From Caprella mutica (Eukaryota > Arthropoda > Malacostraca > Amphipoda > Caprellidae), in assembly GCA_947561585.1 (NCBI GenBank), contig CANNZV010000330.1, positions 298,538-362,537 of the forward strand: a stretch of DNA of 64,000 nt, given 5' to 3'. A program made the translations under genes and the position numbers. Below the pieces are notes generated by a model. The model did not search any database. It was not told the DNA's origin and saw only the letters and a list, made by a program, of their open reading frames with translations. Below, in pieces: positions 9,739 through 21,400 of the stretch (position 1 is its first letter; every line of letters starts with the position of its first letter).

Positions 9739-12040
9739 AAAATGGAAGAAAAAGAGAAATTTATAGTGGGGCCACAGAAGATTATGAGTAGAATCTATAC
9801 TTTAAACTTATATTCCCGCACTATAATTTTTCTCAGTAAATAGATTATCAAATTTTCCGAATCATTTTAACCACGTAGAAATTTTGTATTGTAAGTAAAA
9901 GGGATAATAATTACGTCGAGGATATTCTTTGAGAATTTTTCAACGATGTTTTTTGAAAAAGGACATATTGTTATAGATATAATTGAAGTATACAGTCTCG
10001 TCACATAATGATGTTATATGAATGTGTATATATGATCAATATTATCTTATTACCCAATATTACCATTGTTGTAATTAGCACCGATTTTGTCCGTGTAGAT
10101 GGTTTTCTTCATATCTTATTGTAAATCACGTTTCCATCTAAAATCTATTGAATATTGATAAATTTTCTATAGAAAAAATAGTTTACTTTTCACATTTATA
10201 ATGTACCCTATATTCTAATACCTTCTTTAAAAACCCAGTGCAGTTGTTTATACTACGACTGAACTAGAAAGAATATTTATTAGGGAACTGTTTGAATTAT
10301 AAACTATTCATTGAATTGTGCCATCTGGCTGTGAAAACATAAACCTCCGTGCTTGCGTTTTTCACATTAGTGCTTGCGATTGTCACTGGACTGTATCGAC
10401 GCCTAGCATTACAACTACTATTTTAACCATCTATATAAACCATACTTTCGAAGCGGTTTCATTATATTGAAAAGCACAATTTATAGAATATCTTCTTTAA
10501 ATAGGTCCTAAGCTTTAGAACGAAGTTTCATCACAAATTTCAGTTTCCTTCTCAATTTTTAAACGAAAGTTGAAAGGATTCTTGATCAACTAATACTTTT
10601 TTGAACTTGTAACTTTTTTTTCATGTGTATGTCAATATTAATGAAACTTGATTAAGTGTATGCTGTTTGCTTTAATTCTTTCATTTTCGTAGAAACTGTG
10701 AGAAATTTTCACTAATTTTCTTTCGCCTTTTCAGTTGTCTCTCCTCTTTATTTATATTTATTTTGGTAAGCGATTATATATTACTAGTGTACTTTCCCAT
10801 TAAAAATAACGGGTCATCATCAAAACCAAGTTATTACCCGTTATTAGGTGACTTTTAAAAAATTCAATTATAATTAAATTTTCTGCATAGTCTGATTTAT
10901 TTTATAGATAAAATATATTTAAAAATTAAATAAAACAGGGTAATTTAAATATCAAGTCAATATATTTCCGTGCATATCATAGTTACATTCTTCATGTTTA
11001 ATACCCGTCATATAGAAGCGGACACCAAATAAATAAACACACTAAGGAAATTATTAGTATAGATAAGATAAACAAGCTTTGTTATTCAAGATATAATAAA
11101 CCTTATTTTAGATAGGTTGCACTACAAGCTTATCCATATTTGTTCTTCATGGGATATTGATCACCGTGAGAAGTAGAATTAATTAACATTAATTTTTTTA
11201 TATATAAAGTATATACTTTGCACAGCTTTCATGAACAAATTGTTTCAATGATACTTAATTAATTCATATCCATTAGATATGTTATAAAATAATGTAAAAA
11301 ATGTTACATTGAGCCTTTAATCTATTCTTCATGGAAGTTCTCGCGCATCTGAAAGGTGAGTCCTAACTCACCACAGCTGTTCTACATTTTGCAGATATTC
11401 TGACCCACCGCTTATTGGGTTTGATAAATAGGTGATGCTCTAGACTCCTAGAGTCTTGAACAAGGTTCACTTTAACTTTCAATTTATCATGCTAAATATT
11501 AAAATAATTAATATCATAGAAAACAAAAACCTTCAACTTAATACTTTTACTGCTAATAATAATTACAAAGAAGTGTATTCTGATATCATTTCATGGCTAA
11601 TAGTGGCTTCGGTTTCAATACACTATTACTATTTAGAAAATATTCATGATACACTTAATCGGAGAACTGTATTATTAGACATTTTCTTTGTCATTTGTTA
11701 TCCCGTAAAGAATATAGAATATTACTAGGATCTGGATGGTAAGAAATGTCTCTGAATTAGACTCTATTCTCTTACCTGTTTTGGTAGAAACCTTTTCATA
11801 ATCAAGGAAGTTATATTTTTTTTTGTCTACAAGCCTACTGCACTAGGTGGTGATAAGGAAGCTGCATTATATAATCATTCAAATTCGGGTAGCTATACTT
11901 TTTGTAGTCCACCTTGTGTATCTTACTAAATTTTGACAATTTTTCTTAAGGACAAACTTCCATCCCTCTGAAATATGTATCATCGAGGGATGTAACTATA
12001 TGCAGACAAAGCCACTGACATAATTATGTGCTGGACCAAA
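9739..12040. other. Convergent intergenic DNA, no gene seen
   Basis: AT-rich, without recognisable coding. Positions about 10325-10480 resemble about 50850-51010 (shared words such as CCTCCGTGC/CTCCGTGC and GTCACC/GTCACT), so both are probably copies of one short dispersed element. The short frame at 11456-11728 has no family resemblance. Confidence 0.5.
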
Positions 12041-12046
12041 ATGCAT

Positions 12047-13036
12047 ACAGCAAAACCTCCTAGTAGACCAGCCTCCGAATAGACAAACCTCCTATTAGAC
12101 CAAGAAATTTTTGAAACTGTACTGGAAAAAACCTCGTACTATAGATAAAACACATTTTTTGTCACCTGACAGTTATTCTAGTGTAAATATTACAAGGATT
12201 AATAATTACAATACTGTTTTAAAGATAAATCTCTAATTTGAATGATGTTTTATATTTATATATCCTATTTTTAGGATAAAACATAAGGCAGAATCGGATT
12301 CAGATTTAATGGTAGAGTCTGTGCTAAAATAATTAATATGAAAAGTTACAGAAAACTAGTAAAGTGAAGACTATTATAATTTCTTAAGATGATAATTTGA
12401 TTGAAAAAAATATTATATTCATTTTTATTGAAGCAAAAAAGTTCATACTGTTTCTAAATTTGTTTCCCTTCAACATTGGTATGTCATTCTTCATAAATTT
12501 AGCATTAATTACGTCAAAAATTAAAGATTATAGAAAAATAGGAAAATTCAATATTTCTTAAAAAAAACTAATTCTTTTACCTTATATTACATAAAATATG
12601 AGCTTTTGTATATAAATAAATAATTCACATTACAACTTTTCTTCTTTTTTATTTCGCCGAATACATTTTTTGTGGAATACAAAATTTACGGACTGTCTAA
12701 TTGTCCATATTTGACGTGCAATACAGTAGTTAAAACACACACAAGGAAATAAGAATATGAAACAGTAGTGAACTCCACCTAGTTCACAATAGAGGATTTA
12801 CTTCACGGACTCTAAAAATGAGGATGGTTCACTATAGAGGAGTTCATTACAGTGGAGTTGCTCCTGATTGAAGTTTTCTATAATGAAATATAACTAATTT
12901 ACTATACAGAGATTCATAGAAAATGTACGAATATTTGTGGCAGACTAAACTAAATATGTTCACTATAGAGGTAAGTTAAGTTATACAGGATGATCCACTC
13001 ACTATACAGGAATTCACTATAGAGGAGTTCCACTGC
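12047..13036. mobile_element. Pogo/Tigger-like DNA transposon relic
   Basis: The right end, read inward on the complement, begins CAGTGGAACTCCTCTATAGT and continues with repeated CTATAGTGAA-type words. The left end begins CAGCAAAACCTCCTAGTAG with repeated AAACCTCCTA(T)TAGACC words. CAG-AAC-TCC ends with repeated 'open the row' words are typical of pogo-type elements. No transposase frame survives. The two ends may belong to different copies. Confidence 0.45.
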
Positions 13037-14080
13037 ATCTAGATTTACATTTAAGTGGAATTGAAATGATTGTAATTGATTGCTTTTTCAATTACCTATA
13101 TTTATAATCAACTGTCGATTATGGATACATGAATTATATTCTATCTTAAATTATAATTTCAGACATTGACATCGAAATAATGATCGTCTGAAATGTCAGA
13201 CGATATACTTTAAGTGTTTTAAATTTATAATAATTTGTATTTTCGAAGAATAATTTATCGTCGTTGATAGATAATCTTTTTACAACCCATGATCGATGGC
13301 AGTTTTCTCACTGAGTAGGTCTACAAATATTTTATGAACAATTAGATAACTAGACTAAAATATTTCTAAAAAATTAGAACACTTAATTAATAAAATATAA
13401 TGAAATTTATTTAGATAATGAAAGATAATGAAATTCACACAAAATGATATTGACGAAAATGGTCATTACAATTCTGAAATGATCATAAAAAAAAAACATT
13501 TTATAAGAGAACGATTATAGGTCCCCTCCACTCTTTTATTACTCTATTCATTAGAACTTAGGTTACTGATTATAAAACGGCAAACCAAACCTAAATAATA
13601 TTAAATTTACGATAATACTACACTTATCGTACAATTATCAACAATATATATAACAACAGTTCGTAATAGGCAGTTTTTCTTCAATTCAATCTTAGAAAGT
13701 CGGACAGTTCTTATATGATTAATTACGAAGTGAATATTTGATCTATTTTTTTTCTGTTAACTGTTATATGTTAATGACTTTAACTCTACAAATATTTAAC
13801 ATTTCTAAAGAAATTTAAATTTAGAGTGGAGGGACCTTCAATGGGAATGTGCGAGTAAAATCAAACATTTGTTTAAACTTTTTTCAATGGATATAATCGG
13901 TATAATCAATATTCCCATAAACTTTACGATAATAATGGATTAATGTAATATTCATATTATTATATTCTATATATCGTTATTTATTAGATAAAATGTAATA
14001 TTATCCTTAAAGTCTATTAACCATTGCATATTGACGGAAAGCTGACATTTTGCAAACGTTATTGAAATAAAACACCTCGG
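13037..14080. other. AT-rich intergenic DNA, no gene seen
   Basis: No coding signal. Part of it (about 13670-13835) resembles about 23505-23700 (shared words around AGAAAGTC/GGTCGGACAG, AATATTT, TTCTGTTA), so it may be another dispersed repeat. Confidence 0.4.
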
Positions 14081-14084
14081 TCAA

Positions 14085-14900
14085 ACTTATGTTAACAAAT
14101 GAAAAGCCTGTAAGTTGATGTTATGTTGACAAATGAAAAGCCAGTAAGTTGATGTTATGTTGACAAATGAAAAGCCAGTAAGTTGATGTTATGTTGACAA
14201 ATGAAAAGCCAGTAAGTTGATGTTATGTTGACAAATGAAAAGCCTGTAAGTTGATGTTATGTTGACAAATGAAAAGCCTGTAAGTTGATGTTATGTTGAC
14301 AAATGAAAAGCCTGTAAGTTGATGTTATGTTGACAAATGAAAAGCCAGTAAGTTGATGTTATGTTGACAAATGAAAAGCCTGTAAGTTGATGTTATGTTG
14401 ACAAATGAAAAGCCTGTAAGTTGATGTTATGTTGACAAATGAAAAGCCAGTAAGTTGATGTTATGTTGACAAATGAAAAGCCTGTAAGTTGATGTTATGT
14501 TGACAAATGAAAAGCCTGTAAGTTGATGTTATGTTGACAAATGAAAAGCCTGTAAGTTGATGTTATGTTGACAAATGAAAAGCCAGTAAGTTGATGTTAT
14601 GTTGACAAATGAAAAGCCTGTAAGTTGATGTTATGTTGACAAATGAAAAGCCTGTAAGTTGATGTTATGTTAACAAATGAAAAGCCAGTAAGTTGATGTT
14701 ATGTTGACAAATGAAAAGCCTGTAAGTTGATGTTATGTTGACAAATGAAAAGCCTATAAGTTAATGTTATGTTGACAAATGAAAAGCCTGAAAGTTATAA
14801 TGTTATGTTAACAAATGAAAAGCCTGTAAGTTAATGTTATGTTGACAAATGAAAAGCCTATAAGTTAATGTTATGTTGACAAATGAAAAGCCTGTACTCT
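14085..14900. repeat. 34-bp minisatellite, about 24 copies
   Basis: Regular units with GTTGACAAATGAAAAGCC(T/A) followed by GTAAGTTGATGTTAT. The only frequent variant is CCT/CCA just before GTAAGT; the last units on the right are more diverged. Each plus-strand unit contains GTAAGT, a strong 5' splice site match. The array lies between the 3' ends of genes A and B. Confidence 0.95.
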
Positions 14901-14962
14901 GCAGAAATGAAGTGATTTCAGCTGAAATATTTCTTATCATTACCTAATTGATGCTCATGTAT

Positions 14963-14968
14963 TTTATT
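14963..14968 (-). promoter_or_regulatory. Candidate poly(A) signal of gene B
   Basis: AATAAA on the minus strand about 410 nt beyond the gene B stop. It is the nearest hexamer I noticed downstream, in AT-rich DNA, so the assignment is weak. Confidence 0.3.
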
Positions 14969-15375
14969 ATGTATAAATAATCAAAATTCACATAAAGAAA
15001 TAAATATTTCATGGCAATATATTATAACAATCAAGAATGATACAAAATGTAAATAATAAAATTTTGACATATAGAAATATACTCTAATTAGTACGATATT
15101 CTATATTAACAATTGAAGAAAATCCATTCAAATTCAACAATATTTGGGAGTAATTGATAATATATAATCAAAGAGAAAGTTATGGTGCGGCCGTAGAATA
15201 TTAAAGAAGATTCCACCATAGATTCCCAAGGAAATAGTGGTTTGTTTTGTATTTTCTTGTATTTCTTGTCGCTTATGTTCGTTCATTTTACTTCAATCTC
15301 ATGTTTTTCGTTACTATGGGAACCTATCTGTAAGCCGCCAAGGACCAATGGACCCTATATGTCGGCAACTCAAAA

Positions 15376-15443
15376 CTAGTCACTCATGAAAATCTCGTTG
15401 AACTTCTGTCCTGCTTTTAGTGGTCGAAGTTTACGGAATTTCG
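15376..15443 (-). CDS. Gene B exon 21 (last)
   Basis: Acceptor CTTCCAACAG. It completes a Thr codon and encodes the basic tail KFRKLRPLKAGQKFNEIFMS, then D and TAG. It is slightly less basic than the gene A copy. Confidence 0.9.
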
Positions 15444-18400
15444 CTGTTGGAAGAGAAAATGAAAATAAATTGAAATATTTCATAATATTACATTTAAGAA
15501 ATTTGAAAATTAATTATCATTAGATGTATCGATTTAGAAGCATAATTAACTCATTCTTATGATCAAGAGAAGGTGATGCAGAACCCATACCTACTTCGAC
15601 TCGTTACTCTGACTTTAAAATGACACCAATGCATGCTACAAAGAAATTGACACAGTGTCCATACCTACTTCTACTAGCAACTCTGTCGTCTAAATGACAC
15701 CAATGGTACACAGAAGGTGATACAGTGTCCATACCTATTTCTATTACTGACTTTGACGTCAAAATGACACCAAGGGAACACAAAATTTGATACATGTGTT
15801 CCCAAGCCTACTTCTACTAGCGACACTGACGTCAAAATGCTAGCTAGTGGGGTGATGATAATATGCGTTTCAAATCATAGATCTTGAAAATATTATAGAC
15901 GGATTGAATTAAAGACTATTGGATCGTTATAAATCATAGCTATATAGTCTTCGATACCATTTCATTTAGTTTCATCTATGATATTCTTAAGATCTATGAT
16001 TTTAAGTGCATAATATGGTCACAACGCTACTAATTAATATTCTCACAATAATATGATTTTAAATTATACAATAAATTAAGTGAATGTTAAATCAACTTAT
16101 ATGTATGTTCAATATTCATTACATTTACATTTTAATTCTCCATGTCAATAACACAACACCTTCAATTTTACATTATTCATTTACATGCAAAAGGTATTAT
16201 TGATTAATATGCAATCTAATTTGATCGAGTGAAATTGTCAGAGAATTAGGTAGGTAATAGCAGTTTAATAATCATAGAGGTTGGATTGAAAATTATAAAT
16301 ATTTCACAAATATCGATCGGAGTTGTTTTATAATGAGAACAATCGATTATTAAGCTTGAATACTTGTTCAATTCTCAAATTATAATCACAAAAAGAAATA
16401 GTTAGACCCTGAACCCGTTATGAACTGATAATGTAAAGATGCGTTGTGTAAACAAAGAAATTGTACTCTGCCCCAAAAAACAAATATTTCTTTGTTTCTT
16501 CTCTTAGTATGTTCTAAGAAATATTTTAGTGTTTAATTTCTATATTACATTTAATTTATAACTTCAATATTTATATAATAATGTATTTTACGGGTTTTTC
16601 TACTAAATGAGTCTACATTTAACTATCATTACTGTTTTGTATACTAATTAAGAATGAATGTCTTCTTAACTCCTTAACGAAGGGCGAACGTCTTTTTTAT
16701 AAATTAAATGTTATTAGTGACTAAAGTTATTAAATTTCCATTAAGTGACTGGCAGTTTTCCGCCTGGCAGTTTCCCGTGTACCAAGGAACTGATTTTATT
16801 TCCAGAATAAAGTTGATTACCGTGTGGTATATTGTACTTATACCACCTCGTAACTAAATTCATTATTTGTTCAATACAATTCTTACTGTGCGGTAAGTAG
16901 TTCTCCGGTCCAGCAAGAATCAACACCTTGCGGGGCATCTTCTCCTCCTGGGGAGCGACGGTCTTTTTTTTCTTACTGTGGGTCCAATCGTAGAGAGCTG
17001 GGGACACTAAGATCAGCAGAATATCCATAAGGTAGTCAAGAAATTCTATCAGACTGATCAGGGATAAGCCTACGAAGAGGCCTAGGTTACCGCCTATTTG
17101 TGATATCAATGTTTCCCACTGTGAAATGGAAATTAAATCTTATTAAAGTTCATATTAAAGTTTAAAGATAGCTCGTATTAAATAAATTTATCAACTAAAC
17201 TGAAAGTTAACTCAGAGTCACTAAAACATGAATTGTAGTGACTCTTAAATATTCTATTTTAGAATATTATTTTAATTCACTCTGAATATCAACATAAGAA
17301 GAGGGATGTAGTTTTTCTCTTAAAATATCTATATTAATTAGAATATTTGTTGGAATCATATTGATGAATTTCAACTCACCGTGAAGGCTTGTGCTTCTGC
17401 AATAACTTTGATGACGTTATTTGCAATATAAACATGAAAACGAACAACAGATGATTCGTTGCTGGAATATAAAATAAGGTTATTTTCTTAATGTTAATAG
17501 GTATTGTATTGATATTCTTCACCGTAAGAGTTCATCCCTAGTGGAACATTATTTGTATTAACTGTAAATAGATATTGTATGAATGTTCTTCACCGTAAGA
17601 GTTCATCCCTAGTGGAACATTATTTGTATTAACTGTAAATAGATATTGTATGAATGTTCTTCACCGTAAGAGTTCATCCCTAGTGGAACATTATTTGTAT
17701 TAACTGTAAATAGATATTGTATGAAAGTTCTTCACCGTAAGAGTTCATCCCTATTGGAATATTAATGTAATCCTCACATTTCTATTGTTGATTTTTGTCA
17801 TTAAAGAATATTTAAAATTTTTAAAACTGCTCAGTAACCGTTAATGCCATTTTATAATACTTCTGTTATTAAAATCTTTAGTTTTTAAAGGTCTACTCTT
17901 TTGCACCATTTTGCCTTACTAGCAAAAGATATATATTAGCTGCATTTTTCTCACTTGCAAAGATCCGCCCCAGTATCCGTTCTCTTGACGTTTCTCACGA
18001 CGGTTAGAAACTCCCTATTTTCCTCCGTAGAAGTCACTTGTGTCACGTACTCCATTTCTCTGAAAAGCATCAATTAATTGGTAGTTCTTTTTATCCTTAA
18101 ATAAATACTGCCAAAGATGATTCTGAGTGACGTCACTTTGGACTGATAGCGTGAGGTGTTGTTTTTAAATCTTTTTTCCTCCAATTCTTAACCAAATGAA
18201 TTACTGAAGTCATCATTGCAACAGAATAACTCTATCTCTGATTAGTCAGATTATGGTGAACCCCATAATCCTCTTAGCATTCTGTTTATTATATTTCGAC
18301 ACCTAAACTAAGTATGAAAACCAGATTTGCAGAGCGATAAAGGGTGAGACATGAACTATTTTTCTAATATGGGTTATACTCACTCGCAACTGCTGGGGCA

Positions 18401-21400
18401 GTTACAATGGAAGCTATTGCTGTTGTACAGAGCTTCCACTGCCTTGATACAGTAATCTGTTGTAGAAATGAAAAGAGCACGTTATAAGATTATTTTGATG
18501 TAGTTACCCGATGTAGAAATTAAAACTATTCGTTAGGAAATTACTTTGATACAGCTAAATCACGTTGAAATGAAATCATCACGTTAGGAAAGTATTTTGG
18601 TAGAGTTTTCTGACATCTTCACTCACCTATATTAAGTGAGTAGGTAGTACACACTTCCTTCACTCACCATCATTAAGTGAGTAGGCATTACACATATTAA
18701 GTAGATTGTCTGGATCCAAATCATCGAAGGCGTCTCCTTGTTGCACTTTACAGTCGCATCTCTTACGGTATTCTTTTTCTAGGCACACTTTCTCACAAAG
18801 CTGAAAGAATAAGTTGATAAGCAAATATAATAAAAGATCTAGTATTTGTGAGTAAAGGTCTACTTAATTTCTATCATGAAACTTACAGTTTTGGAATGGT
18901 CAAAACGTCCGGTTTTGTCTGTGATGCAGTCACCATGTGGATGAGGGACTCGCATGTATTTAGTCTGAAACGATAAAGTATATAGACAATATATATATTA
19001 TATATCCAACATATATAAATAGTCTTTATTTTCGTTTGTCTATTTTAGTGTTCGTGTTATTGTTAAATGCAAGAATAGATTATTCTTGCGTTTTTGAACT
19101 CTCGGAAAACTTCGAACATACATGATGAAATTGTACGTCCATATTGATCCTATGTTTTTGTTGTCAATGTTGCTAGAAACTGCAATTTGTTTCTACAAAA
19201 TTAACCGTTCAAACTCAACGGATTGTTCATATTGAAAGGTTTAGTAGACTCAGCATTGACAATATTTTATTTAACTCAAGCTTTCAAATTGATATCCAAT
19301 TCATTATCAGGAGAAGTGACACAAGAGCAAATGGAGAAAACAGTCAAGTAAATGATCTTAATCTTTTTGCAGTTACAACCATCCCCAAATTAATTTGTGA
19401 TATTACACCTTTTCTAATTCCTACACTCAACCTCTTTAAACAAAAATAAAATATATCTACCTATTATATTATCATGCAAAAGTATCTAAATATGATAATA
19501 TAACAAGAAAAAGTCTCATAATCATCATTTACAGCGGTTAACTATAAGAATCGAAGCTGATGTAACATCACAAACTCTATTGATAGAGTTAGGGTGGTTG
19601 ATAGTATAAAAGATTCAAGTCGTCTGCGACTTGACATTTGAACTTTGGTGGAGAACTGAAGGTGTCTCAAATCCAAAGGAATGTCCTGACGATCTTTTCA
19701 TCATTCAAGATCGTCAGGACATTCCTTTGGATTTGAGACACCTTCAGCGATTTTTTAGCAGTTTTTCTTCAATTTCTATTGATTTCATATTTACCATATA
19801 ATATTTTCAATTTTTATTTCATTCAAGAATTGTTAATTTATTTAAAATGTTAATAGATTTTTGTATTATAGTAGGTCGGTATCATATTTACTTCAGGTGA
19901 TCAGATTAGGCATTGTTTTTTTTTCTTTTCAATTTATTTACTTCTCCTGATGATGAATTGGATATCAATTTGAAAGCTTGAATTAAATAAAATATTGTCA
20001 ACGCTGAGTCTACTAAACCTTTCAAGACAAAATTAACCGTACAAAGATGCAAAGAACCCCATTCATTTTCAAGTGCTCCAACGTATCTTCCTTCAATAAA
20101 AATCTTCTAATATAGTTTGGAGACTTAGAGTAATAATGTCTCTAGTTTCTACAAATGATGTAAACGCGACTTCAATGACACTAAACTAACAATTCTTAGG
20201 TTTCACTAACTCTGGACAAAGCTATGGAATGAGTCTGGCCCGGTGAGAGGTTGAAACCTTTCTCTGATGGGAATGGTGCCTCCCACGGGTCATGGATTAC
20301 CATCCTCAGCCCAATGCTGGGGGAGAGAAGGGAAACGTACTCTTCGCTGTGGAGATTCACCGTCAGTCTCAAGCCGCTCTGGAGAAGAAAATTAAAATAT
20401 ATTCTATTATTTAATCACAAAATAATATTAAATTTTATCTTAAATGAATTAAATTGTTTGAATTTATTTCGTCAAATTCCTTGATAAGAGACTAACTCAC
20501 GAAGTAGCTTTTTTGCATCCATGTGTAGTGATTTTTAATCATTATACTTTAATAAATTTTCTCAAAATAGAAGAAATATATTGTAATCACTAGCGTAATT
20601 AATTATTCTCACAATAATATGAAATTAGTTCTTTATATGAATGTTATATTCATTCATTGTATTTTCAATCTATAAAACAATCGAAGAATTAAATTTATAA
20701 TTTTTTTTTATAAATTTGCATAATATAATAAATAAATATATATTAAATAAATTATTTGACCTGCTAAACCCCCATTTTTCACTCTAAATTTGCTCCCTTG
20801 CTTATGTCACGTCTCAAATAACCTATCAATATTAGTATTCCTGGTATGGTAGGTATTGAAGAGTAAAGCTTTGTGAGCTGTAGTCACAAATCGAGTAATC
20901 TGTGACCGTGACGTTAACAAGGCACCACAAATAAATAGAAAATTAAAGTAAACTCTTACAGGGCCACACTTTAGAGAGAAATAATTGCTCTATGTGCTAA
21001 ATAATGTTTGACTATTCAAATCATTCATGTGTGTGGTTCAAAATTCGAGCTGCCGAACAGCACACGGACCTAAACTTTTTAAAGGTTGAATAGTTTCTGT
21101 GCCACTGAGCATTAAACGTAACTCGTATGGTGGTATGAAATTTTTACCACCAGACTTGAAAGCGTTTTTAAAGTAGTATACTTTCGGAACCACAATACAT
21201 TAATTGAAACAATCAGTTTGGTGCAATATATATACCACCGGACTTGAAAGAAGCAGTGTGAATAACATGAATGGATTCATCACGGTTTCTTATAATGGAA
21301 ATAAATAAACAGTTTTCATAATGTTACGTTCTTCAATTTTCTTACATATGATTTTAGTGTGTTGCTGTTATGACGTCACGCAAACAACATACCTCGATTG

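Noticed and set aside
20251..20484. Plus-strand frame beginning MKPFSDGNGASHGSW (and its match at 1507-1689 minus)
   Set aside because: Antisense shadows of the two exon 14 copies, which encode IHDPWEAPFP on the other strand.
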